Shown here piece by piece: positions 37,804-46,722 of a stretch of 64,000 nucleotides of DNA. The stretch is from the NCBI RefSeq assembly GCF_036492635.1, contig NZ_AP025305.1, positions 372,001-436,000 of the forward strand, written 5' to 3'. The notes under the pieces are model-generated. The model was not told where the DNA came from and did not search any database. It saw nothing but the letters and a program-made list of their open reading frames with translations. The stretch's first letter is position 1; every line of letters begins with the position of its first letter. The position numbers and the translations under genes were made by a program. This DNA comes from Aureibacter tunicatorum. GTDB taxonomy: Bacteria; Bacteroidota; Bacteroidia; Cytophagales; Cyclobacteriaceae.

Positions 37804-37937
37804 ATTACCAATATCCTGATTTTAGCTTAATATTAATCTAATGTTAATTTTTCAAATCAATTTATGATATAATATTATCGTAATTATGGCTTATATTTTT
37901 ATTTATTGATAATAATTTGATTTCTGGCACAGAATTC

Positions 37938-37969
37938 GTAACATTGTGTTAACATTAGAGTAATGTTAC
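37938..37969. promoter_or_regulatory. Inverted-repeat operator candidate upstream of MORN gene
   Basis: GTAACATT (37938-37945) and AATGTTAC (37962-37969) form an inverted repeat with another TTAACATTA (37949-37957) inside; a fourth half-site TAATGTTA is at 37839-37846. The group ends 26 bp before the next ATG. Possible dimeric repressor or activator site. Confidence 0.45.
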
Positions 37970-37995
37970 AATAATTTCAAAACAAGGAGGATAAA

Positions 37996-38451
37996 ATGAA
38001 AAATATATTAGCAATATTGATAGTAATGGTAATGGCTTCAATCTCGACATTCGCAAGCGATGGGATTAAAGAAGTAGATGGCAAATATTACACCAAGGAT
38101 GGAAAAGAGTTTACTGGAAAACTAGAATCTTATTACGAAAATGGTCAACTTTCGCAAGTGCAGCATTTTTCTCTTGGATTAGTGGAAGGGCCAATCATTA
38201 GATATTACGAAAATGGAAACATTAAGGAAATAGGCCATTATACAGACAATTCGAAATCTGGACAATGGACAAGGTGGGATGATGCGAATAGAATCGTTGC
38301 CATTGCAAAATATACTCAAGGCCTGAAAGATGGAAAGTGGATAGTGTGGGATAGCAATAAAGGAGTGAGATATGAAATTAGCTATAACGCAGGAAATAGA
38401 GAGAACGTGAAAGTAGTGGAGTCCGATGGCTCTATGCTTGCGAGCAAATAA
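37996..38451 (+). CDS. Exported YwqK-like (MORN-variant repeat) protein
   Basis: A 151-residue protein with a signal peptide (ILAILIVMVMASISTFA, cleavage near residue 20) and repeated YYENGQLSQVQHF / YYENGNIKEIGHY / KDGKWIVWD units, the antitoxin-YwqK or MORN-variant type. These repeats form beta hairpins; the toxin-antitoxin label used for the family is not supported by any partner here. An AGGAGG sequence sits 8-13 bases before the ATG, a strong Shine-Dalgarno for this phylum, suggesting high expression. A good terminator follows; the gene is alone. Confidence 0.8.
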   Translation: MKNILAILIVMVMASISTFASDGIKEVDGKYYTKDGKEFTGKLESYYENGQLSQVQHFSLGLVEGPIIRYYENGNIKEIGHYTDNSKSGQWTRWDDANRIVAIAKYTQGLKDGKWIVWDSNKGVRYEISYNAGNRENVKVVESDGSMLASK

Positions 38452-38519
38452 AAAATAATAGAAACAGTTCAGTCAAGTGATATTGGAAATTATCATTGTT
38501 AGTTTTTTTTAGTGTGAAG

Positions 38520-38550
38520 AGACCAGGTTCGAAAGACTTGGTCTTTTTTT
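38520..38550 (+). terminator. Rho-independent terminator after MORN gene
   Basis: AGACCAGGT (38520-38528) pairs with ACTTGGTCT (38536-38544, one G-U pair), followed by seven Ts. Confidence 0.9.
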
Positions 38551-38634
38551 GTATAAGATTTAGAAGTCAAAACTATTTTTGCTTTCCTTTTTTTCCTTTA
38601 TAAATTCGTTGAAAATCATACAAATTCTTTTGCA

Positions 38635-39483
38635 ATGAACTTAACTAAGAAATCAGGAATTATTCAAGGAAAGCATGGCAAGTCCATCAGTTATGATTAT
38701 CAGTATAATTCGGACCTTGATAATAATACCTTGCCAACAGTGATATTTGTCCATGGCTTTAAAGGTTATAAAGATTGGGGTGCGTTCAATTTGGTTGCCG
38801 AGTATTTTGCGCAGAGAGGATGCTTTTTCTTCAAATTCAATTTTTCTCATAATGGCACGGATCCGGGCCATCCGAATGAGTTTGTAGATCTAGAGGCATT
38901 TGGCAATAATAACTTTAGTATCGAAAGAAGCGATTTGGGTGTTGTCATAGATTTTGTAGAGTCATTGAAGGGTGAATTGCCTTTGGAAACTAAGAGTTTA
39001 TCACTGATAGGGCATAGCAGAGGTGGAGCTGATGTGTTGATGAAAGCTTTGGAGGATGATAGGGTCAAAAAGTTAGTGACTTGGGCTTCGGTTCTCGACG
39101 TGGAGAATTTTTTGTCCGAAGAGTTGAAAGCTAAGTTGATGAAAGAGCAAAAGATTGAAATTTATAATGGCAGGACCAATCAATACATGCCTATTTATAA
39201 GCAGTTTATGAATGATCTTTTGGAAAATTCAGATATATATAATTTGAAAAAAAGATTGAAAAACTTGTGGCAACCTTTATTGATATGCCATGGGACTTCC
39301 GATGAAGCTGTTGATTATGTCAATGCGGAGAAAATAAACGAATTGGCGCCTAATTCAGAACTATTTTTGATCGATGATGCAGGACATACCTTTGGAGCAA
39401 AAGAACCTTGGGAAGAATCGGATTTGCCTAAAGAATTAGCTTTGTTGTTGGAAAAGACTTATCACTTTTTAGTAAAATCGTAA
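38635..39483 (+). CDS. Alpha/beta hydrolase
   Basis: A 282-residue serine hydrolase without signal peptide. The oxyanion strand is FVHGFKGYKDWGAF (about 38-51); the nucleophile elbow is LIGHSRGGADV with Ser128; Asp in GTSDEAVDYVN and His in DDAGHTFG complete the triad. A cytosolic esterase or peptidase-type hydrolase of the dienelactone/acyl hydrolase branch; the natural substrate is not evident. It precedes the molybdenum-cofactor operon by 103 bp of AT-rich sequence and is probably unrelated to it. Confidence 0.88.
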   Translation: MNLTKKSGIIQGKHGKSISYDYQYNSDLDNNTLPTVIFVHGFKGYKDWGAFNLVAEYFAQRGCFFFKFNFSHNGTDPGHPNEFVDLEAFGNNNFSIERSDLGVVIDFVESLKGELPLETKSLSLIGHSRGGADVLMKALEDDRVKKLVTWASVLDVENFLSEELKAKLMKEQKIEIYNGRTNQYMPIYKQFMNDLLENSDIYNLKKRLKNLWQPLLICHGTSDEAVDYVNAEKINELAPNSELFLIDDAGHTFGAKEPWEESDLPKELALLLEKTYHFLVKS

Positions 39484-39586
39484 AGCTATCTAATTCTTTT
39501 TTTAATATCATTTAAATGTCGATTTATACTTAATGAGTATATTGACAGTATCTTAATAGTTTTCTAAAATAACATTTACCTACTAT

Positions 39587-40762
39587 ATGATTACTGTAGA
39601 ACAAGCCCTTCAACATATTAAAAATATAACCGTCCAACAGCCTAAGTCATTGGTGCAAATGTCAGAAGCTCTGAATTGTGTGCTGGCTGAGGATATTCAT
39701 TCTCCTATAAATATGCCTCCATTTAGACAATCAGCAATGGACGGCTATGCTATAAATGCGCATGAAAGTAACCATTACCTTCTTGTGGGAGAAATTAAAG
39801 CGGGAGACAACTCTCAATTTGAATTAAAAAGAGGCGAAGCTGTAAGAATATTCACAGGCGCTCCTGTTCCTGACTCTTCGAATGCTGTAGTCATGCAGGA
39901 GAAAGTTCAGAGATTGGATGACAATAAGATCTTGATAGACGGCGAAGTTAAAGCCGAGGAAAATATAAGGCCGTTAGGAGAGCAGATTCAAAAAGGAGAA
40001 GTAGCTTTAAGGGAAGGAGATAAACTTAATCCAGCAAGCATAGGTTTTTTAGCGACTTTAGGTTTGGACAAAGTCATTGTGAGACAAGCTCCCAAGGTTG
40101 CGATTTTGTATACCGGAAATGAGCTTGTGGAGCCAGGAACTCCGTTGGATTATGGCCAGATTTACAATAGCAATTCCATCATGTTGCAATCGGCCTTGTA
40201 TGAATTGGGTTGCAAGAGCGTGGAAATTCACCATTGTATGGATGATTTGAGCTCGACAAGGCAAAAGGTCGCCAGTTTGTTGGATGACAATGAAGTCTTG
40301 ATCGTTTCTGGAGGAATTTCAGTGGGGGATTATGACTTTGTAAAAGACGCTTTGGAATACAACGATGTAGAGGAAGTATTTTATAAAGTGAAGCAAAAGC
40401 CGGGCAAGCCATTATTTTTTGGGAGAAAAGATGAAAAATTGATTTTCGCTTTGCCGGGCAATCCTGCCGCCGCATTGACATGTTTTTACGTTTACCTTCT
40501 TCCTGTCATCCAAAGAGCCTTGGGTGCCGAAGACTTTGCGCTTGAGCGCCAGTATTTGCCTTTGAAAGAAAAATATGAATATAAGGGTGGCAGGGCACTG
40601 TTTTTGAAAGGGAAAAGGACTAAAAATGGTGTCGAAATATTGGAAGGACAAAGCTCAGCAATGCTTCATACTTTCGCTTTGGCAGACTCATTGATTTATA
40701 TTTCTGGTGAAAAGTCAAATTATGATCAAGGCGACTTGGTGGAAGTTATAAAAATAAAGTAA
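39587..40762 (+). CDS. moeA: Molybdopterin molybdenumtransferase MoeA
   Basis: Inserts molybdenum into adenylylated molybdopterin, the last common step of Moco formation. The 391-residue protein shows the MoeA hallmarks: FRQSAMDGYAI (about 46-56), IFTGAPVPDSSNAVVMQE (about 88-105), YTGNELVEPGTPLDYGQIYNSNS, SGGISVGDYDFVKDAL and FALPGNPAAALTCFYVYLLP. First gene of a rightward run that also has modE-like, mobA, moaD, moaE, moaC-mog and moaA. The 103-bp upstream region carries no Moco riboswitch-like fold that I can see. Confidence 0.95.
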   Translation: MITVEQALQHIKNITVQQPKSLVQMSEALNCVLAEDIHSPINMPPFRQSAMDGYAINAHESNHYLLVGEIKAGDNSQFELKRGEAVRIFTGAPVPDSSNAVVMQEKVQRLDDNKILIDGEVKAEENIRPLGEQIQKGEVALREGDKLNPASIGFLATLGLDKVIVRQAPKVAILYTGNELVEPGTPLDYGQIYNSNSIMLQSALYELGCKSVEIHHCMDDLSSTRQKVASLLDDNEVLIVSGGISVGDYDFVKDALEYNDVEEVFYKVKQKPGKPLFFGRKDEKLIFALPGNPAAALTCFYVYLLPVIQRALGAEDFALERQYLPLKEKYEYKGGRALFLKGKRTKNGVEILEGQSSAMLHTFALADSLIYISGEKSNYDQGDLVEVIKIK

Positions 40763-40813
40763 TTTTTCTTATCTTCGTTATACCAGCAAGGGAATAACGA
40801 AATTTAAATCTGG

Positions 40814-41152
40814 ATGGCCTACAAAGTTAAAAGTCGATTATGGTTGGAGTCTGACGAGGAAATGCTCTTGGGAATGGGCAGGCTCAGGCTTTTGAAAGCG
40901 CTTCAAGTTTGTGGGTCTATATCTGGAGCAGCTAAAGAGCTCGGGATGTCATATCGCAAGGCTTGGCATCTGATTGACAGCAGTAATTCGCACTCTAAGC
41001 AACCATTGGTAGAAAAATCCACTGGTGGAAAAAATGGCGGTGGAGCGAAATTGACTCCTTATGGAGAAAAGCTGCTTTCTAATTTTGAGCATTTAGCGGC
41101 TAAATGCGAAACGTTCCTTGAGGAAGAAATGGATAAAATGGATTGGTCATGA
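40814..41152 (+). CDS. ModE-type winged-helix regulator lacking molybdate-binding domains
   Basis: A 112-residue winged helix-turn-helix protein of the ModE N-terminal (LysR-like) type: LLKALQVCGSISGAAKELGMSYRKAWHLIDSSN (the HTH, about 27-58, shown as LQVCGSISGAAKELGMSYRK) and GGAKLTPYGEKLL near the wing. It has no Mop/TOBE domains, so it cannot bind molybdate as E. coli ModE does. Such short ModE-like proteins occur in many Mo-using bacteria; it probably regulates this operon, but by what signal is unknown. It overlaps mobA by 10 bp. Confidence 0.85.
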   Translation: MAYKVKSRLWLESDEEMLLGMGRLRLLKALQVCGSISGAAKELGMSYRKAWHLIDSSNSHSKQPLVEKSTGGKNGGGAKLTPYGEKLLSNFEHLAAKCETFLEEEMDKMDWS

Positions 41153-41739
41153 GCCTGATTTCGAAGAATAATATAACGGGGATCATATTGGCTGGAGGAA
41201 AGAGTTCTCGAATGGGTGAAGACAAAGGCATGATGATGATCGATGGCGAGGCTTCAGCAAAGAGAATCGCGCGCAAGCTTGAAGTTTTTTGTGGCAAGGT
41301 GATTATAGCCTCGTCAAATGAGCAGCATAAGTTATTGCAATATGAATTAGTCGAGGATATGTATCCAATGCAAGGGCCTTTGGCTGGTTTGCAAGCGGCT
41401 TTGTCGTATAGCTCGACACAAGCGAATCTAGTGTTAAGTTGCGATGTGCCCATGATAGATGATGATGTGTTGCAGTCTTTGATTGATGCTCATGATGGTA
41501 GTTCGCTGATTACTTGGGTTTCTGCTGAAGGTAAAGAAATGCCATTGGTGGGAATCTATGATAAAAGTTGCGCTGACTACTTTGAAGAGTGTCTTAAGCA
41601 AGATGAGAGGCGAGTTAGAGTAGCTTGTGGCCAATTATCCAAGAAAGTAATTCATCTGGAAGGAAGCTTGGCGCTTTCTGTTCATAATTTTAATACTCCT
41701 GAAGACTTGAAAATAGTGGAACTATGCAAATTGAAATAA
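41143..41739 (+). CDS. mobA: Molybdenum cofactor guanylyltransferase MobA
   Basis: Transfers GMP from GTP to Mo-molybdopterin, making the guanine-dinucleotide cofactor used by DMSO-reductase-family enzymes. The 198-residue protein has the nucleotidyltransferase start GIILAGGKSSRMGEDKGMM, EDMYPMQGPLAGLQAAL and VLSCDVPMIDDDVL. Start ATG 41143, with another in-frame ATG two codons later. It overlaps the ModE-like gene by 10 bp and moaD by 16 bp, so translation is coupled. Its presence implies the cell has a bis-MGD enzyme elsewhere. Confidence 0.92.
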   Translation: MVMSLISKNNITGIILAGGKSSRMGEDKGMMMIDGEASAKRIARKLEVFCGKVIIASSNEQHKLLQYELVEDMYPMQGPLAGLQAALSYSSTQANLVLSCDVPMIDDDVLQSLIDAHDGSSLITWVSAEGKEMPLVGIYDKSCADYFEECLKQDERRVRVACGQLSKKVIHLEGSLALSVHNFNTPEDLKIVELCKLK

Positions 41740-41966
41740 AGTATTTTGGCATGGCAGCTCAAGCCGTAGAAAAGAATAATGAGCAGCTTAATTTCGATGG
41801 AGATAAGACATTGGCAGAGCTTGAAAACACGCTTTTGGCCCGTTATGCTGGTCTGGAAAAAGTGCCATACAAGCTTGCGGTCAATAAAAAGCTGATCAGA
41901 GATAAAAACTTGCTGATCAGCGAAATCGACGAATTGGCTGTATTGCCTCCTTTTGCTGGTGGATGA
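41724..41966 (+). CDS. moaD: Molybdopterin synthase small subunit MoaD
   Basis: An 80-residue ubiquitin-like sulfur carrier that, as thiocarboxylate, gives sulfur to cyclic pyranopterin monophosphate. It begins IEIKYFGMAAQAVEK and ends in the required di-glycine (LPPFAGG). Overlaps mobA by 16 bp. moaE lies 56 bp downstream. A MoeB-type activating enzyme is not in the window. Confidence 0.93.
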   Translation: MQIEIKYFGMAAQAVEKNNEQLNFDGDKTLAELENTLLARYAGLEKVPYKLAVNKKLIRDKNLLISEIDELAVLPPFAGG

Positions 41967-42022
41967 TTATAATATTGTTTTTTCCTAAAATGTAATTGTA
42001 TCTGAACAAACAAAATTTACTG

Positions 42023-42466
42023 ATGAAGAATAAAAAGCCTAAAAACATATTCAGAGAAGGTCCTATAAGTCCTGAATCCATAGCGGAATCTATTGCTAAA
42101 CATCAATCGAAAACAACTATAGGAGCTCATGATATATTTTTGGGACAAGTCAGGGCGGATATTATAGAAGACAAAGAGGTAAGAGCTATAGAATATAGCG
42201 CTTATGAAGACATGGCAATGGATGTAGTGCATGAAATTAGAGAAAACACTTTTGAAAAGTTCGATATCACGTGCATGCATATTTATCATAGCCTTGGAAG
42301 AGTGAATGTTGGTGAGATTTGTTTGTTTGTCTTTGTCTCATCACCAAGAAGACGTACTGCTTTTGAAGCTTTGGAATTTGTCGTGGAAGAAATCAAGGCA
42401 AAGGCTCCGGTTTTCGGCAAGGAGTTGTTTGAAGATGAAAGTTTTGTATGGAAGGAGAATAAATAA
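42023..42466 (+). CDS. moaE: Molybdopterin synthase catalytic subunit MoaE
   Basis: Forms molybdopterin synthase with MoaD. From the ATG at 42023 the protein has 147 residues; a TTG nine codons earlier is less likely. Family motifs: GAHDIFLGQVRADI, AIEYSAYEDMAMDVVHEIRE, IYHSLGRVNVGEICLFVFVSS, and the catalytic lysines in EIKAKAPVFGKELFEDESFVWKEN. The arrangement moaD-moaE-moaC is standard. Ends 5 bp before moaC-mog. Confidence 0.94.
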   Translation: MKNKKPKNIFREGPISPESIAESIAKHQSKTTIGAHDIFLGQVRADIIEDKEVRAIEYSAYEDMAMDVVHEIRENTFEKFDITCMHIYHSLGRVNVGEICLFVFVSSPRRRTAFEALEFVVEEIKAKAPVFGKELFEDESFVWKENK

Positions 42467-42471
42467 GGCAA

Positions 42472-43380
42472 ATGATAGATATAACACATAAGCATTCAAC
42501 GTTAAGAGAAGCCACAGCCCAAGCTGTAGTGAAAGTAAGCAAGCAGGAGACTATAGACGCAATCGTCAATAAAGAAGTGCCAAAAGGAGACGTGCTTGAG
42601 ATGGCAAAGGTTGCAGGACTTTTTGCCGTGAAGAAGACTTCGGATGTGATTCCGGATTGCCATCCTTTGCCGGTGGAACAGACTTCAGTAGCTTATGAAA
42701 TAGATGGACTTGAGGTTAAGATTATGTTGACTGCCAAGACGATCTATAAGACAGGAGTTGAAGTGGAGGCTATGCATGGAGCTTCTGTGGTTGCCTTGAC
42801 GATGTATGATATGCTTAAGCCCATTGACAAGCAGGTTGAGATCGGGAATATCAAGTTATTGAAGAAAAGAGGTGGGAAATCCGACTTTTCAAAAAATACC
42901 AAGGAGCTGAAGGCCGCCGTTGTTGTTTGTTCGGACTCGATTTCCGCTGGAAAAAAGGAAGATAGAGCTGGTAAGGTTATCGTTGAGAAATTGGAAAAAT
43001 TGGGTGTCCAAGTGATCGAATACGCGATCATACCCGATGAGTTGGAAGCCATCCAGCAAAAAGCCATGACGCATGTTGATCAATCAACGGATATGGTGAT
43101 TTATACTGGAGGAACAGGCTTGTCTCCAAGGGATGTCACCCCGGAAGCATTAAAGCCTTTGATAGAAAGAGAAATACCGGGAGTTTCCGAATACATCCGT
43201 CATTACGGGCAAGACAGAACGCCTTATTCGATGCTGTCGAGAAGTGTGGCAGGACTTAGAGAGGAGACGTTGCTGCTGGCTTTGCCTGGATCAACCAATG
43301 GGGCTAAGGAATCGATGGAAGCCTTGTTCCCATCATTATTGCACCTATTTAGAGTAATTGAAGGAGCCAGACATAACTGA
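42472..43380 (+). CDS. moaC: Fused cyclic pyranopterin monophosphate synthase MoaC and MogA/MoaB-type adenylyltransferase
   Basis: A 302-residue two-domain protein. Residues 1 to about 138 are MoaC (ITHKHSTLREATA, KGDVLEMAKVAGLFAVKKTS, IPDCHPLPVEQTSV, KTGVEVEAMHGASVVALT, LLKKRGGKSDF), which with MoaA converts GTP to cyclic pyranopterin monophosphate. The rest is a MogA/MoaB domain (AAVVVCSDSISAGKKEDRAG, YTGGTGLSPRDVTPEAL, LALPGSTNGAKESMEALFP), which adenylylates molybdopterin. MoaC residues for catalysis (Lys of KKTS, His of CHP) are kept; the position before CHP is Asp instead of the usual Met/Leu. This fusion is known in Bacteroidota. It overlaps moaA by 23 bp. Confidence 0.93.
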   Translation: MIDITHKHSTLREATAQAVVKVSKQETIDAIVNKEVPKGDVLEMAKVAGLFAVKKTSDVIPDCHPLPVEQTSVAYEIDGLEVKIMLTAKTIYKTGVEVEAMHGASVVALTMYDMLKPIDKQVEIGNIKLLKKRGGKSDFSKNTKELKAAVVVCSDSISAGKKEDRAGKVIVEKLEKLGVQVIEYAIIPDELEAIQQKAMTHVDQSTDMVIYTGGTGLSPRDVTPEALKPLIEREIPGVSEYIRHYGQDRTPYSMLSRSVAGLREETLLLALPGSTNGAKESMEALFPSLLHLFRVIEGARHN

Positions 43381-44386
43381 TTTGAAGATAGAAAGTAAAA
43401 ATCCATTGGTGGATAGATTTGGGAGAGTACATGATTACTTGAGGATTTCTTTGATTGAGAAATGCAATCTTAGATGTACTTATTGCATGCCTGAACAGGG
43501 TATTCCGCTTTCTCCTAAATCGCACCTGATGACTTCCGACGAAGTGTTTGCTTTGGCGAAAACTTTTGTCGACTTGGGCGTGAAAAAAATACGCTTTACG
43601 GGAGGAGAACCGCTGCTTCGCAAAGACTTTGATGAGATCTTGCGAAAAGTAGCTGAACTTCCTGTTGAGCTTGCGATTACGACCAATGGAATTTTACTGG
43701 ATAGGTATTATGACTTGTTGCTTGAATTGAATGTAAGAAGCATCAATGTGAGCTTGGATACGCTTGATTCGAAGAAATTTGAAGAAATCACAAGGCGAAA
43801 TCAATTTGATCGAGTGATGAAAAATATCGAATTGTTCAATAATGAGCACTTTGATTTGAAAGTCAATGCTGTATTGATGCGTGGTTTTAATGAGAGCGAG
43901 CTTGTCGATTTTGTGGAAATGACTCAGCACTCGTCAATAGCAGTAAGATTTATTGAGTTCATGCCTTTTGGAGGCAATAAATGGGAAGAAGAGAAAACCG
44001 TTACTTTGGCTGATATCCTAGGTGTTATGAATACTTTTTATGGAGAAGAAAAGGTTGTCTCTCATGCGCATCTGCCCAATGAAACCAGCAAGATATTTCA
44101 TATAGAAGGCTATCAAGGGACATTTGGAGTTATAAGCTCCGTTACGTCTCCATTTTGTGGAGATTGCAATAGAATGCGATTGACAGCTGACGGCAAGATG
44201 AAAAACTGTTTGTTTGGACAGGATGAAAAGAACCTCTTATCCGCACTGAGAGAAGGACAGGATATTGAGTCTTTGATTCGTTCATCTGTTCATGAAAAAC
44301 ATGAAAAACATGGAGGCTTGTCCTTGGATAATGAAAATGCCGACTCTTTGGATAAGAATAGAAGCATGATTCTCATAGGAGGATGA
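43358..44386 (+). CDS. moaA: GTP 3',8-cyclase MoaA
   Basis: Radical-SAM enzyme for the first step of Moco synthesis. The 342-residue product has the N-terminal cluster motif CNLRCTYC (about 37-44), the second cluster near CGDCNRMRLTADGKMKNCLFG, and the C-terminal Gly-Gly tail (ending SMILIGG) whose peptide binds at the active site. Two TTG codons are possible starts: 43358, overlapping moaC, or 43382, just past the moaC stop. The AAGGAG at 43360-43365 lies 16 bases before the second TTG, so the choice is open. Last gene of the Moco operon. Confidence 0.95.
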   Translation: MKEPDITDLKIESKNPLVDRFGRVHDYLRISLIEKCNLRCTYCMPEQGIPLSPKSHLMTSDEVFALAKTFVDLGVKKIRFTGGEPLLRKDFDEILRKVAELPVELAITTNGILLDRYYDLLLELNVRSINVSLDTLDSKKFEEITRRNQFDRVMKNIELFNNEHFDLKVNAVLMRGFNESELVDFVEMTQHSSIAVRFIEFMPFGGNKWEEEKTVTLADILGVMNTFYGEEKVVSHAHLPNETSKIFHIEGYQGTFGVISSVTSPFCGDCNRMRLTADGKMKNCLFGQDEKNLLSALREGQDIESLIRSSVHEKHEKHGGLSLDNENADSLDKNRSMILIGG

Positions 44387-44440
44387 AATTTTTTTACAAA
44401 AATTTAATAAATTCGCTGATATTTTAAATTTTTTATTTCA

Positions 44441-45385
44441 GTGAAAGCTATTTTATTATTATTTACATTGATTTCTTTCTCAATACTTGGCTTTAGTCAG
44501 AAATCAGAGCATACGATTTCTTCTATCAATGGAGAAATAACTATTTACAGATCAAATATTCAGGTTGATTTTTATCAGCTTAAGCCTGAGGATTATATAA
44601 ATTTAGATGATGTTGTAAATGGCCGTTTAGAAATTCATACAGATATTGATACTTTAGAACTAGCATTCAATAGAATTATTGATGGAGAAAATTTATTAAG
44701 TGTCGTGTTTGATGATAAGAAAGTTGCTAATATTAATTTTTATGTGAAGAAGAGTAGCTATAGTGCGGATAAGAAAGTATATAGAAAACCTCCAAACATG
44801 ATTGAAATTTCGGGATTATTTGTAGATAAATCTGAAGTTTCCAATATCCATTGGATGGAATTCCTTTATCATGTTAGAAATAACCTTTCTCGTAAAGAGT
44901 ATTTGAAATTATTGCCACTTGATGATAGTAAAGTTTTTGAGAATGAAAATTTTAGATATTACCCGATAACAAACATTACCTATGAGCAAGCGTTGGCATA
45001 CTGCAAGTGGCGAACAGAATTTGTTGAGAGGTTTAATAAGTCAGATAAAAAATTTGTGTTTAGGCTTATTACTCCAGAGGAATGGGTTTTGATAGGAAAA
45101 GTTTTGTTAGAAAAAAATTACAAGAAGCTGAATAATTATTATTTGAAATCAGCTGAAATAAATGCGGGTGTGTTAAAAAGTTATGGTTCTGAATCTTTTC
45201 ATACATCTGGTATTTACAATTTTTTTGATAATGTGAGTGAAATGACTCTTAGAAAAGGTGTTGCTATGGGAGCAAGCCAAGAAGTTTTCATATCTCCTGA
45301 AGAAAGTTTAGTTAAATTAATGAATTATGACTATCCAAGTCCATATTTGGGGTTTAGATGTGTTGCTGAAGTAATTGAAGATTAA
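44441..45385 (+). CDS. Exported formylglycine-enzyme-like (SUMF1/FGE fold) protein
   Basis: A 314-residue protein with signal peptide ([16 protein letters not shown], cleavage before Q). The C-terminal ~200 residues read as an FGE-sulfatase/SUMF1 domain: [64 protein letters not shown] and GFRCV at the end. GldK/GldJ of the T9SS gliding motor share this fold, but gld-specific features are not visible. The Cys pair needed for copper-dependent catalysis is absent apart from one Cys, so an enzyme role is doubtful. Start is a GTG. It overlaps the convergent DnaJ gene by 4 bp. Confidence 0.72.
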   Translation: MKAILLLFTLISFSILGFSQKSEHTISSINGEITIYRSNIQVDFYQLKPEDYINLDDVVNGRLEIHTDIDTLELAFNRIIDGENLLSVVFDDKKVANINFYVKKSSYSADKKVYRKPPNMIEISGLFVDKSEVSNIHWMEFLYHVRNNLSRKEYLKLLPLDDSKVFENENFRYYPITNITYEQALAYCKWRTEFVERFNKSDKKFVFRLITPEEWVLIGKVLLEKNYKKLNNYYLKSAEINAGVLKSYGSESFHTSGIYNFFDNVSEMTLRKGVAMGASQEVFISPEESLVKLMNYDYPSPYLGFRCVAEVIED

Positions 45386-46563
45386 TTGAACACTTCCAGA
45401 CAGTATGTATTGTAAGTGTCTTGGGCTCTTAAAGAACCTTTGCTAATGGCTTTTTTCCATTCATCGCAAGCTTTATCCATTTCTCCCTTTGCCCAAAAAC
45501 AGTTCCCTAGCATATAATAACTCTCAGGCCTGTTTTTTCTTAGCATGATAGCCCATTCATAAGTGTCAATGGCTTTTTGAACTTCCCCTAGCCTTAGGTA
45601 AATAATACCTAGATTATAATGAATTTGGTAATGCGAGTAAGGGATTTCATTAGGGTCTAATACTAGAGGATAAGCTTCGCCGTACTTGGCCGTGTACATC
45701 TCTATTAAGATATCAATGGCCTTGTCGAAGTAATTCAAAGCAAGCCTGTTGTCATGCATTTTATCCGCGGCTACTTCCGCCGCTGATAATAGAACAGGCA
45801 AGTCATAATGGCCTATCATAAGCATATCATCGTATACGGAAAGTGCAGCATTATAATCCTTGAAGTGTTCGTAGATCTCAGCGATGGTTTTGTGAATAGC
45901 GGCTGAATAAGGGCCGAAAACCCTGACATAATGAAGTTTGCTTAAAGCCTTTTCGTATTCATTGTTTTCATAATGCTCCATGCCTTTGTCATACAAATCA
46001 CTGATGATGACCTCGAAATATCTTTTCACTTCCGTGGAGGCTTTGGGGTGCCTACTGAGTATGCTAAGTATTTTCAAACTTTCATCCAGTTGATCATTTT
46101 CATAGGCTTTTTTGGCTATGATGAATTGTTTTTTCTCAAGCTTTTTCATGCGATAGTCCATGTAGTTGAGATAAGTCACCCTTAGAAAGAGAAATGCCAG
46201 TAAAGTAAATAAAAAACTCATGATAGCTTTGGTGCTGAACTTTTGCCAAAACATCTGTTTTTGTCTGAATAAGTCCCTTTTGATATATTCTTTGTAGATT
46301 CGATTTTTTTCAAAAAGTTCTTCATCTGACAGCGGGTGATTTTCGTTTGTTATAAGCGTAAGGTCGTATTGAGCTCTTTTGCTTTTGTCCGATAAGATTT
46401 GATAAGCTTCGTTGATGAGTTTGAATATTTCTTTGTCTTCATCGTTTGCCTTGTCGATGTTTTTATCCGGATGATGGATTTTGGCTAGTTTTCTGTAAGC
46501 TTCTTTAATGGATTTATCATCAGCGTCTTTTTCTATGCCCAATATGTCGTAATAGTCTTTCAA
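45382..46563 (-). CDS. Membrane-anchored DnaJ-TPR protein
   Basis: A 393-residue protein with an N-terminal J domain ([23 protein letters not shown] at 31-33) that should stimulate an Hsp70, one membrane helix (about 112-130) and a long TPR region (about 145-385) with units such as [25 protein letters not shown] and [15 protein letters not shown] (given here in part). No zinc-finger or client-binding DnaJ domains. The topology implies a cytosolic J domain and TPRs on the far side of the membrane. Transcribed alone, divergent from the peptidase gene. Confidence 0.85.
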   Translation of the reverse strand: MKDYYDILGIEKDADDKSIKEAYRKLAKIHHPDKNIDKANDEDKEIFKLINEAYQILSDKSKRAQYDLTLITNENHPLSDEELFEKNRIYKEYIKRDLFRQKQMFWQKFSTKAIMSFLFTLLAFLFLRVTYLNYMDYRMKKLEKKQFIIAKKAYENDQLDESLKILSILSRHPKASTEVKRYFEVIISDLYDKGMEHYENNEYEKALSKLHYVRVFGPYSAAIHKTIAEIYEHFKDYNAALSVYDDMLMIGHYDLPVLLSAAEVAADKMHDNRLALNYFDKAIDILIEMYTAKYGEAYPLVLDPNEIPYSHYQIHYNLGIIYLRLGEVQKAIDTYEWAIMLRKNRPESYYMLGNCFWAKGEMDKACDEWKKAISKGSLRAQDTYNTYCLEVFN

Positions 46564-46722
46564 TGCGATTATGTTTGTAAAATAATATTATTTTTAAACC
46601 GGAAGTCGGGATATGGAAAAAATCATTGGGTAGATTTTATTACATACAAGTTTATTTTTATTCAATTTGTTTAATAAATATAATTTTCAATCAACGTATT
46701 TTATAATAAATTATAATCAATT

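Noticed and set aside
37996-38451. Toxin-antitoxin system suggested by the YwqK family name
   Set aside because: There is no partner toxin gene and the protein is exported; the name reflects the repeat family only.
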